Assembly (NCBI GenBank): GCA_012656075.1 | Contig: JAAKBF010000151.1 | Span: 372,001-436,000, forward strand | Direction of reading: 5' to 3' | Length of the DNA stretch: 64,000 nucleotides | From: Phytophthora hibernalis | Taxonomy: Eukaryota; Oomycota; Peronosporomycetes; Peronosporales; Peronosporaceae | Shown here: positions 10,942-20,511 of the stretch, piece by piece | How the letters are laid out: the number at the start of each line of letters is the position of its first letter | Numbering within the stretch: the stretch's first letter is position 1 | The notes under the pieces: generated by a model | The model's input: the letters and a program-made list of their open reading frames with translations, nothing else | What the model was told of the DNA's origin: nothing | Database searches by the model: none | Position numbers and translations under genes: made by a program

Positions 10942-13330
10942 CTACAAAATGCACACGCCGTCGCCGTTGGGCGTGATCATAACGATGCTGGAGTAGCGCG
11001 TGCCCAATGGGTCGTTGTACACGCTATCCTCGGAGCTGCGAGCGCCGTCCGCCGTCGTTGCAGACGAAGGCTGGCCGTCAGAGCCCGTGGCTGCGTCCCC
11101 GTGGTTCTGCTTTTTCATGTACGCAACAATGGCAACAGCAGCCACACAGCCGATGCCGCCAACCAGTGTGGCCAAGACCGTCGTACTCGTGTCGGATTCG
11201 CCCGACACAGACTCTGCACGCTTGGCCTGAGCCTCCTGGGTCTCTAGACTGGAGCTGCCCGAGCTTGAGGTCGAGGCGGCTGGCGCCGCAGTTGTAGCAG
11301 CCGGAGCTACCGGCACTGGTGCTGCAGTCGTCGGCTCTGGGCGCAGCGTCGTCGTCTGAGGCTCGGGCGTAGACACATCGCCCACGTCAGGACCTTCCAT
11401 CGATGTTGACATGGACGACGAGCCCTCCAGAGAAGAAGACAAACTGCTGTCAGGAATCTCGACTTCCTCCGAGCTGGAACCAGAGTTGCTGCCAGCGGCA
11501 GTGGCAGCCGACCCAGAGGCGCTGGCACTCTCCGTGGTGATTTTCTTAGTCGAAGGCTTCTTGGTTACGTCGGCCACGTCCGCCGACGACGATGACGAAG
11601 ACGAAGACGAAGACTTGCGGACGAACACGGAGTCTTCACTGTCCGATTCATCTCCGGCAGACGTGCTCTTCTTGCTCTTGGATTTGTTCGTCGACTTGCT
11701 CGAGTCTGAGTCCGTCTCACCGGCGCTGGTCTCAGTCTTGGAGTTAGACGAATCTGTGGCGGTCAAAGTCACCAGGTTCGAGATGATAGATTGTGCCTTC
11801 TCTTTCTCTTCATCTTGCGACGACGTCTGCTTTGATTGAGTAGTAGTGCTGGTGGAGGTCTTCGTGGGCGCGGTCGTAGCAGGCGTCGGGGTGGATGTAA
11901 GTCCCCCTTCACAAACGTCGTGATGCCCATAGTTTGGGTAGCCGTGTCAGCGGTCGAGGTCACCGTGTTGGTTACCGTGTTCACGGCAGGGGCAACGTTC
12001 TTCACGACATTAGATCCAGTGTTGGTTACCATGTTCACCGTCGATCCAGCCGTGTTGATCGCCGTTTTCACAACAGGTGCAACCGTTTTCACGATATTAG
12101 AGGCAGTGTTGGTCACCGTGTTCACCGTCGATCCAGCCGTATTAGCCACCGTGTCCACAGTTGAGCCCGCTGTGTTGGCTACGGTCTTCACAACAGGTGC
12201 AACCGTTTTCACGACATTAGAGGCAGTGTTGGTCACCGTGTTCACCGTCGATCCAGCCGTATTAGCCACCGTGTCCACAGTTGAGCCCGCTGTGTTGGCT
12301 ACGGTCTTCACAACAGGTGCAACCGTTTTCACGACATTAGAGGCAGTGTTGGTCATCGTGTTCACCGTCGATCCATCCGTATTAGCCACCGTGTTCACAG
12401 TTGAGCCCGCCGTGTTGGCTACGGTCTTCACAACAGGTGCAACCGTTTTCACGACGTTAGAGGCGGTGTTAACCACGGAGCTGACCGTCGAGCCCGCAGT
12501 GCCTGCCACAGTCTTCACCGTCGAGCCAGCCGTGCCAGCTACGGTGTCCACGGCAGAACTGGTCGTGTCAACGACACCTTGCACCGTGGAACCCTCAGTC
12601 CCCGTCGCTCTATCAACCGTAGAGCCCACCGTCTCAGTAACTCCATCAACCGTAGAGCCTACCGTTTCCGTGACTCCATTGACCGTCGAGCCCACCGTCT
12701 CAGTCACTCCATCAACCGTCGAGCCCACCGTAGTCGTAACATCGTCCAGGGTCGATCCAACCGTGTCAGTCACATCGTCCAAGGTAGAACCAACGGTGTC
12801 CGTCACATCGTCCAAGGTAGAGCCCACCGTGGCCGTCAAATCGTCCAGCGTAGAACCAACGGTTCCCGTCACGTCGTCCAGCGTAGACCCCACAGTGTCT
12901 GTCACATCGTCCAGCGTCGAACCCGTCGTCTGCACCACATCCCCACAGTTGAGGTAGCCGTCTGCACCACATCCCCTACGGTTGAGGTAGCTGTTTGAGC
13001 CACATCTCCCACTGTCGAAGTCGTCGTTTGAGCGATACCGGTATCTCCTATTGTCGAAGTCGTCGTCTGAGCCACATCCCCCACTGTCGTGGCGGTGTCC
13101 ACCCCATCTGTGGCCGAGTCCACCGTCCCCGTCACCGACAGGACCGAGTCCAGCGACGTGCTGGAGAAAGTGCTGGACGTGGCGGGGCTGGTGGTCGCTG
13201 GCGTCTGCGTCTGTTGTGTCTGCTGGGAGCTGTCACCGCCCACGACGTCAGTCAGGAGGCCGCTCTCCCGAGCGAGTGCCGCCGTCACGACGCAGGCTGC
13301 CGTCATCACGCGCACCAAAGCTCCGCGCAT
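10942..13330 (-). CDS. Repetitive Ser/Thr-rich single-pass surface protein
   Basis: A signal peptide (MRGALVRVMTAACVVTAALA) begins at 13330. Next come TSTVGDVAQTA-type repeats, 11-residue GSTLDDVTDTV repeats and 40-residue NTAGSTVNTV-type repeats. A poly-Ser/acidic region follows, then one membrane helix (VLATLVGGIGCVAAVAIVAY) and a basic cytosolic start, MKKQ, before a short tail ending at 10942. This layout suggests a heavily O-glycosylated wall-spanning or adhesin-like type I membrane protein. Two breaks restore the frame if one base is added to C runs at 12941-12944 and 11903-11907. The first is supported independently by the repeat consensus. No enzymatic domain is seen. Confidence 0.65.
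11990..12930. repeat. In-gene tandem repeats, 120-bp and 33-bp units
   Basis: Two repeat types lie within the surface-protein gene. Between about 12060 and 12470 a 120-bp unit (40 residues) occurs about 3.5 times, almost identical at 12181 and 12301. From about 12600 to 12930 a 33-bp unit (11 residues, GSTLDDVTDTV and GSTVDGVTETV types) is repeated about ten times. Both periods are multiples of three, so copy number can change without breaking the frame. Confidence 0.8.
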
Positions 13331-14545
13331 CGTCCCGAGTCGGAACTGCGTCCTGTGTCAATGCTGCAATTGAGACGCTCGCTTCCTAATTCTCTCGATC
13401 GTTCAGGAACGAGGAGGAAACGGCGTAGAGTGCGTGGGGTACGTTCGGTCGAGAGGCCGAAGTGGAAATGCGTGTGAAAGGTGCGACCGCCATCCGCTCT
13501 GACTATCTGCGACTGACGACGAAAAACAAGGTGGGACTAGTAGCGTAACAAACGGCGTAAACTCTTCAAATGTGGACCACATGGTGTTTGACATAGTGAA
13601 AGCAAGTCAAGGTTTTGCAAGGACTACAGTTCGAGACAAAAAGGCTTGGATTTTGAAAAGCACGCATCGTGCCTGCACTGTTCAGCGGACACTGCTCCTT
13701 GGCCAGCATAGCGATTTGGATGGCGATCAATGTGTTCGAATACATTATGAGCTGGGACGCTGGCCTCAAGTTGTCGGAATCGCCGCTTTTCCTCTTAGTG
13801 CTGATGTGAGCGGCGTTTGGGGCAGCGATCAGGCTAGGTGACCTAACTGTGCGTGTCAAACTACTGAACTGGGGTTGTTTGGGTACAGTGATCGCCATTG
13901 CTCACTGCGACTGTCCTCATGGACGCGGAATTGCAGTCACATTACAAGTGGCCACTCCGAGAAGGGTTCGTGCAGCGAACATGCCTCCGCACCGAAGTCA
14001 GCCTCGATCGCACTACAGGTCTGTAATAACGAGGCAGACCGCCTATTAATAGAGAGTAGCCACATGATCTGTGTGTGGCTTTAACAGCGACCTGCAGTGC
14101 ACCGCGGATGCTGCAGGAAACTGACGACGATGCTGTCGACGATTGTCAGGACTTTCGCCCTTAGGCGGAGCATCAATAAAAAGCGGAACCCATCGCTCGT
14201 GCGATCCGCTGTCACAACAATTGACGCTAGAGACAACCTCCGTTGTTGGAGAGCGCCGACAGCAACCTGCCTGCCACAGATTTCATTTATTTACATGTAC
14301 ACTGTACTTCGAAGTATCATATTTGCTGCAGAAAGAGAAATGTTGTTCATTCTATTTTTCGGAGAATTTTTTTAAATTTAAATATTTACGGGTGGAATGT
14401 TATGTCAAACATCACAATTAAATGAAAATGTAAGTTGGTTTCTACACTTTCCGCCAATCGTCAATATTTTCTTTCCTACATATACCGGAACATGTAATCC
14501 AAAGTTTAGGACACTCTGTATCCATCCAACCTTCCTGCACCTCCG
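13331..14545. other. Intergenic region
   Basis: About 1.2 kb between the divergent surface-protein gene and the SART3-like gene. The last 270 bp are AT-rich and hold a TACATGTA palindrome (14292..14299) and a TACTTCGAAGTA palindrome (14305..14316), five bases apart. No RNA gene or credible coding region was seen. Confidence 0.5.
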
Positions 14546-17500
14546 ATGGCTCGCGGCGCTTCTTCTCCCGGGGCCGACAGCTCTTCCTCGGGCTTCTCCA
14601 GCGACGAGGACATGGAGGACGTGTCTGCTCTGCCGTCGGCTTCTTCTTTCAGCCGCAGCGTCGACGTCCAAGTGCTGCACGAGGACGAAGAAACAGGTCA
14701 AAATTCCGCTCCAACGCCGTCTCCAGTCGCCCCTGAAGGCTCCGCAGCCTCCTCCGTCGTGCACCAATGCTGTCAAGATGCGGCGGATCTGATTCTGCAG
14801 TCGCCCAAGCCTCTGGACGTGTCGTACGAGCAGTTTACGGCTGCAATTGGCCACGTGACGTGGCATTGGCCCTCGTCCGAGTCCCCAGAGCTGGAGCAGA
14901 AGCTCCTGGCCTACCATTCGCTACGTGCAGAGCTGTACAAGACCTTCCAGAGGGTCTTTCCCCTCACTGAGGCCATGTACGAGCAGTGGATCGCTGACTG
15001 CAGTGCCAGAGGAGACGCCACAGACCAGCTGAAGGGGCTCTTTGAGCTGTCACAAGGAGATTATTGGTCCGTGCCCTTGACGCTGCAGCGTCTGAGGTTT
15101 ATTAAGGAGAATGGGGACGCTGCAGAGCTCCAGACAGCAATGGACCAGGCTCAGCAGACGCTGGGGACGCACTTTGCGACGGGTCACGAGGTCTGGGCTC
15201 TGTGTCGGGAGCTCACGACGGAACTATATGATGAGATGGAAGGAGAGATTGAGTTGTCCAAGGAGCGAGCGATTCGTGACTTGTTTTGCAAGCAGATGCA
15301 GCAGCCGCTGGACCAGAACGACCTCGTCATGTCGGAGTTCCGAGCGTGGGACGCGTACAATATGCTGGACGGGGAAGCTTCGGGCTCAGCGCTGGAAGAA
15401 GCGTCCAAGCGACAGAGCAAGCTGTTTGCACCGTTGATGAAGAAGCTGCGTGGATTTGAGGAGAGAGTTAATGCGGCGCCAGGGGCAGAAGATGCTGCTG
15501 CCCCAGAGCAGGCGTGGCAGCAGTACCTGAACTTTGTCAAGCACCGCGTTGCACCATTGATGTCGGCTGACAAGGCTGCTGGCAGCATGCCCGAAGAAGG
15601 CCGGCAACTCGTGGTGTGTCTTTATGAACGCGCCGTGTCCGTCATGTGTCTGAGTCCGGTGCTCTGGTCAAGCTATTTGGAATATCTGGAGCCTGACCAA
15701 GCTGACGCTAAACAGACAAAGAGTGGTGAGAAGTTGGTTGTTGCCCGACGAGCTGTACGAAATGTGCCTTTTCACGCCTTTGCCTGGACCGAGTTGCTAA
15801 TTGAGATGGAGCGGCAGGGAAGAAAGCCCGTGGAGAAGATTTCGCTGTTTGTGAGGACGGAGCTGCTAGCTCGTTCGAGTCCGCCCATGGATCAATTCCA
15901 CGTGCTCAGCGTGTTGCTGACATGGTGTGACTCAGTGCGGCGCTATGCTTCCGCTAGCATTGACGGAGAATCTCTGGAGGACACTGTGCAGCAGGTGGAA
16001 ACGCTGGTAGGGGGTGTTTTCTCAGAATGCGAGCAGTTTTTGAGCAAGACCTTTCCGGACTTCCTTGAGGGCAGGATGCGGCTAACATCATACCAAACTA
16101 AGTGCTACTGGGCTCTGATGCCGCCGCAAGGAGGACCAAGACTTGCTCCGCCAACAGCCATGAAGGTATCCAAGGTTAACAATGTGTGGAAGAAAATGTT
16201 GAGTACTCCTGTCGGAGACCAGGCTGCTACGTGGATTGCCTACTTAGAGGTAATTCAACGCATGAGCGCCTTCTCCGTGAAAAAATACGTACAATGGTGT
16301 TTGACGAGTCTGTACAGCGAGTCACAGATGCGCCATTGACTCTTGCCGAGGCGTGGTTGATATTTGAGCGTGAACACGGCGACTTGCCTAACTATCTACG
16401 TGCGCGACAGTATCACGCGAAGCACCGTGCATCTGTGCAAGCTGCTCCAGCTTCACAAGCCATCGCCCCTGCTACGAGCTCATCAAACGCTAAAGGAGAT
16501 AAGAAGCCCACAAACGCGAAGAAGCGCAAGTCTAACGAAGGAAACAAGCAGGCCAAGGACTCACTGAAACAACCCGCGACAAAGCGCCCAAAGTCTAACG
16601 CCAACAACAATGGGAAGGATAGTGCTACAGCCATGGAAATTGACGAGAGCAAGACGGTGAAAAGAGTGGAGAAGAAGCAGGCGCACGAGAGTCTGACGAA
16701 TGAGCACACGCTCTTCTTGTGCAATGTGTCGAAGGACGCGAACAAAGAGGATATCGAAGCTATGTTCAAGGATATTCCTACGTTGAAAGATGTTCGGCTT
16801 GTTGTGAAGACGCGCGGTGACCGTGTGAAGCCGCGCGGGATGGCTTACGTGCAATTTATGGACGACGCGGGCGTCGAAGCAGGACTCAAGATGGACGGGT
16901 CCCTGCTGCACGGGCACCCTCTCCGTGTTGAGCGCTCGAAGCCGCCCCCAGGTTCCGCGTCTACACCTGCTGGAAAGTCTGCGCAAGGAGGTGAAAGCTT
17001 CTGGAAAACCGACCCATTGACGCTTTATGTTGGCTACCTGAACCGTGAGGGGTCCAAGGAGCAAGTGACGGAGCAGCAATTGCAGGAGTCTCTCCAACAG
17101 GCGATGCATTATCTGGGTGAACTTGTCGTGGTCAGTCGAGTATCAATTCTGAAGGACCGCCATGGTAAGTTGAAGAACTACGGCCTGGTAGAGGTGGCCG
17201 AGCCCTCCCAGGTTACCTTTTGTCTGGCCAACGTGGCGGCACTACAAGCGAAACTAGGCGAGCAAGTGACCATGAAGCCGTCTCGCTTTTCAATCGCCCA
17301 TATCCTCGAGCAACAGGAGAAACAGCTGAAGCAGAAACTACAGCGGAAAGCAGATGCGTTTGCTCCTACTGGTCGAGGTGGAGCTACAAACAAAGGAAGT
17401 GCCAATGCGCCGCATTCACGGCCGTCAACTCGACTCGCTCTTCCATCCAGTGGTTCAGCAACAAGTTTGATGCCGCGTGCACTGCGCCGGAAACTCGCTG

Positions 17501-17601
17501 CCCAGGACAACGCGACCAAGGTCAAGACCGAGTCGGCTACCACCGTGACTGTGACGCCCAAGAGCAATGAGGATTTCCGCAAGATGCTGTTCAAGAAGTA
17601 G
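14546..17601 (+). CDS. SART3/Prp24-like U4/U6 snRNP recycling factor
   Basis: Starts at 14546 with an acidic Ser-rich tail. The first half has HAT (half-TPR) repeats, with typical W..Y/F...E spacing. Then follow a Lys-rich linker, RRM1 (HTLFLCNVSKD ... GMAYVQF), and a second RRM (LTLYVGYLNREG ... NYGLVEV). It ends in SNEDFRKMLFKK, which matches the C-terminal Lsm-binding motif of SART3/Prp24. These proteins bind U6 snRNA and promote U4/U6 annealing during spliceosome recycling in the nucleus. The frame breaks once near 16266 inside a HAT repeat, where one missing base restores an uninterrupted repeat. A 68-nt intron (16250..16317) is a weaker alternative because it would delete part of that repeat. 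Confidence 0.85.
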
Positions 17602-17683
17602 CGCGGGGTTTGGAGGTTGGTGATTCTGAATGAAAGTGGATTGGTTTTAGCAAAGCTCATGCAGTATTGACCTTGTTGTGTCC

Positions 17684-18019
17684 TTATCCAGGGTAGCAAA
17701 GCGACATGCCGTTGCCGAGCTTCTTGCAGTAGGTGCCCGAGACGCAAGTGTCGCCAGGTTCGCAGCCACCCCAGCGCTGCACGATGCCGTCGCCAGCGGA
17801 GACTTTATCCGTACCCTTGCTGCTGCTGGAAGTATCTTTGGTCGGAACAGGAGTGGGGTTGGTGGTCGGGGTGGTTCCTGCGTCGTAGATGTCTCCGCTG
17901 CCCGAGTAGCTCGGTTCGTCTTGTGATGGTGGATCAACTAGCTGGGCAGTGACACCGTCGAGGAATGTCAGAGCCAAGGCAGCAACCGCGAAGCTGAGCA
18001 CGATACGCAGCTTGAGCAT
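17684..18019 (-). CDS. Small secreted protein with degenerate CBM1-like module
   Basis: 111 residues. A signal peptide (MLKLRIVLSFAVAALALTF...) ends near GVTA. A Ser/Thr/Pro-rich linker follows, then a C-terminal module WGGCEPGDTCVSGTYCKKLG...CYPG. Its cysteine spacing resembles the fungal-type carbohydrate-binding module CBM1, but it lacks the usual QCGG and its aromatic residues are reduced. First of five consecutive minus-strand wall-protein genes. Likely secreted to the wall or apoplast. Cellulose binding is uncertain given the missing aromatics. Confidence 0.7.
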   Translation of the reverse strand: MLKLRIVLSFAVAALALTFLDGVTAQLVDPPSQDEPSYSGSGDIYDAGTTPTTNPTPVPTKDTSSSSKGTDKVSAGDGIVQRWGGCEPGDTCVSGTYCKKLGNGMSLCYPG

Positions 18020-18186
18020 GGTGGAATGATGAGTGTGAGTCGGGAGGCGAAATGCGAAGGTGATGGACGGCTAGGAGCTGCTGCCGTTTGGGGCAACTGA
18101 CGGCGTCCGTTCACTGCAGGATCGCATTGGGATTGTACTGCTGAATGAACCAAGAATACGTAAGCTGTATTTGGCGCATGCGCTAG

Positions 18187-18564
18187 TTACATCACCGGCC
18201 TGGGCGAGCAGATGGAGCTGTACAGGCTGAGCTGCTGGCAGTAAGCGTCAGGGTCGGCGCAGGCAGTGGTGCCGGAGTAGAAGATCCCGCCGCACTGGCC
18301 GAACATCTTGACACCGTCAACAACGGGCTCTGCCACCGGAGGAATCCAGCTGGGTTCGAGCGTGTCCGGCTGAACGTCGACATCGCTGGTTGTAGATACA
18401 CCGTTGACCACGCTGTCGGAATCTGAACTCAAGAAGGTGCTCCCATCTCCAGATTCGCTTTCGTCCAAGAGACTTCCTGAGTCGTCGGCTGCGAGATCTT
18501 GAGCACTTGAAGGCGTCGTAAGCACCAGCACAATGAAAAGGCTGGCAAGGAGCATCTTGACCAT
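18187..18564 (-). CDS. Secreted protein with one CBM1-like module
   Basis: The start is placed at 18564 because the signal peptide MVKMLLASLFIVLVLTT begins there. In-frame codons further upstream encode a polar, non-signal sequence. The mature protein has an acidic Ser/Asp-rich linker, then VDGVKMFGQCGGIFYSGTTA with Cys spacing ending QQLSLYSSICSP, a compact CBM1-like fold. The VDGVK lead-in is shared with the next gene upstream (18728..19096), indicating a local duplication. Probably a wall-associated or cellulose-binding secreted protein. Confidence 0.78.
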   Translation of the reverse strand: MVKMLLASLFIVLVLTTPSSAQDLAADDSGSLLDESESGDGSTFLSSDSDSVVNGVSTTSDVDVQPDTLEPSWIPPVAEPVVDGVKMFGQCGGIFYSGTTACADPDAYCQQLSLYSSICSPRPVM

Positions 18565-18727
18565 GATGTCGAATGGCTGGCAAAAGGAAAACGGAAAATG
18601 ACCGACGAGAGCTCCTCGTAACGGACACGGACTGGCACCACACGTGACACGCTTCCAACTGCTTTCCAATAACATTAGGCTGGGTACTTCATAACTTGAT
18701 CTCACTAGCTAGGGGTATAGAATTCTA

Positions 18728-19096
18728 CTACAGCTCGAGGCGGATGACTTTCTCGGTCGGTCTCGACTCCGGGAAGCACACGGAGATGAAGTCGCTGAGC
18801 TGCTTGCAGAACGTGTGTTGCGCGCACTTGGTGTCTCCGAGGTAGTAGAGACCTCCACACTGGGCCCAAGCCTTGACCCCATCCACCGGTGCACTGCTGT
18901 CTTGGACCGTCTCAATAACGTTGCTGCTCTCGGTCGAAACTGAAGTTGTCGTGTCCTGCGTGACGTCGTGGGCACTTCCAGACCCGCTTTGGGCTTGGAC
19001 TTGGCCACCATTTCGGAGGTTGGACGCGTCGATCAAAGTCATGGATAGCAGGCAGACGAAAGTGACCAGCAGAGCCAGGAATCGCATAGCGGTCAT
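18728..19096 (-). CDS. Secreted protein with one CBM1-like module
   Basis: The start is at 19096 (MTAMRFLALLVTFVCLLSM...), giving a good signal peptide; a longer in-frame reading would bury it. The mature N-terminus has ASNLR, a motif shared with other secreted genes in the window. A Thr/Ser-rich linker precedes VDGVKAWAQCGGLYYLGDTK and a C-terminal Cys-containing end, giving a compact CBM1-like module. Paralogous to 18187..18564. Confidence 0.78.
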   Translation of the reverse strand: MTAMRFLALLVTFVCLLSMTLIDASNLRNGGQVQAQSGSGSAHDVTQDTTTSVSTESSNVIETVQDSSAPVDGVKAWAQCGGLYYLGDTKCAQHTFCKQLSDFISVCFPESRPTEKVIRLEL

Positions 19097-19843
19097 ACTG
19101 GATCCAACGGTATCGGATACCACCGACTGATGTTTGGACCGAGAATTCGCGAATGACCACGTCCAGCTCAGGAATGGCCTGATTTTCTGCGATACCACAA
19201 GTCGCTTTGGGATCCCTCGATGCCTCGTGAGAACGGATATGTGTATTTTACGTACTGCATTGATTGAGTCGGTGCAGATAGAATGCTGGTTGGGAAACCC
19301 TTTGATATTTTATACGAGACCGGGCTCTGCGAAATGCGAAAATGTGGACAGGACCAAGATGCGTTAATAATAATCGACCGGCAAGTCGGCTGGAACTATG
19401 CATTCTTTCCAATTGTAAATGGCTGTATCTGCATCAAATGAATCAGCAGTTGGTCGCATTTGTGGAGCCCAACTTGCTGCCCAACATTTGCTACATGTAG
19501 CTCAAAACACAGCAAGCGGGTGAATTGGAATCTGCAGCGTGTCCAACGAATCAACACGGAGCAGGGACACGATTTGCACGTGTGGTAAGGACAGCCATGA
19601 CGCGCTGCCTTCCACTCACCCAAGCGCGTCGTTCCAGTGAAGAGGTCGCACTCTGCCTATCGATGTCTCGCAAAGTCGTCGCGCAGTCACCATTATTCGG
19701 CATCCTCTCTCGGCAGTTCTCCATGCCAATGCGAACTTTCTCCAAGCATCAACAATGCCGTCACCTTCCAACGTGCGACTCTGAAAAATCCGATGCTTAC
19801 GATTACCTGTAAAAGCTGCCACCGTAGTCATTTGAGGCATCGG
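19097..19843. other. Intergenic region
   Basis: About 750 bp with no credible gene. It contains the palindrome GCTACATGTAGC (19490..19501). It should hold the promoter of the minus-strand gene ending at 19096. Confidence 0.4.
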
Positions 19844-20296
19844 CTAATAAACCTGAGTATCCTTCGCAGTATTTGTCGGAAGGCATCGCGGCTCGAAGCG
19901 GCTCGGGTCGATCGTGCATGCGGTGCCGTCCACACACTTGAACAGAGTGTAGAAACTGTAGCCGCCACATTTGGCGTTCAGTGGCAGTGCGTACTGCTTG
20001 CACCAGAAGATCGGGCTGGAGCCTTTCGCCCCGCACCGATATCCGGAGACGCAGTTGAGCTTGGTGGCGTCTCCGTCCGGCAGTGGTCCGGCCCAGTAGT
20101 GCGAGTAGTCGAACCCCACGCCGCCGCACGCTTGTTCGCCTGAAACATCGGCAACCTGGTAACCGGGATCAGCGAAGTCGCTGCCAGACGAATTACTGTC
20201 AACATCAATGCTCAATTGGTTTGCGGTAATGGGGTCGGTTGCCGTCGCCAACGCAAGTGCTGCGGCAAAGACGAACTTCGAGCTAAGCTTGACCAT
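19844..20296 (-). CDS. Secreted protein with paired long and short CBM1-like modules
   Basis: Starts at 20296 with the signal peptide MVKLSSKFVFAAALALATA. The first module is the extended type: ACGGVGFDYSHY, an insertion, then KLNCVSGYRC and WCKQ. The second is compact and divergent: AKCGGYSFYTLFKCVDGTAC ending RCLP. This long-plus-short order recurs at the C-terminus of the giant gene upstream and in 42926..43648 and 59902..60915. Likely a wall-bound secreted protein. Binding specificity cannot be read from sequence alone. Confidence 0.72.
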   Translation of the reverse strand: MVKLSSKFVFAAALALATATDPITANQLSIDVDSNSSGSDFADPGYQVADVSGEQACGGVGFDYSHYWAGPLPDGDATKLNCVSGYRCGAKGSSPIFWCKQYALPLNAKCGGYSFYTLFKCVDGTACTIDPSRFEPRCLPTNTAKDTQVY

Positions 20297-20511
20297 CTTG
20301 GCGACTCTGTTGACCACGAAGTATTCTGATGTGCTCCAACTTGGTCGACAAGAAGGTAAGTTACAGTAGTAGCAATGCCTACTGCCATAATTAGCAGTTT
20401 GCGAGGTCTGTCTTGAGAACTTCCGCAGAGGTTCGCGGGGGGCTCGTACCTGTGATGAACGGTTTTTAGGTCTTACGTGTAGTTGACTATAATGCATGGT
20501 CTACACTGTCG

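Noticed and set aside
11836..12957. Plus-strand open frame opposite the Ser/Thr-repeat protein
   Set aside because: Same cause: repeats with periods divisible by three. It has no signal peptide or domain, while the minus strand does.
13566..13898. A 110-codon minus-strand gene in the intergenic region
   Set aside because: No domain, signal peptide, splice or codon pattern supports it.
16250..16317. A 68-nt intron in the SART3-like gene
   Set aside because: Canonical GT-AG and a typical length, but removing it would delete part of a HAT repeat that continues in the other frame. A one-base break fits better. RNA data could reverse this.
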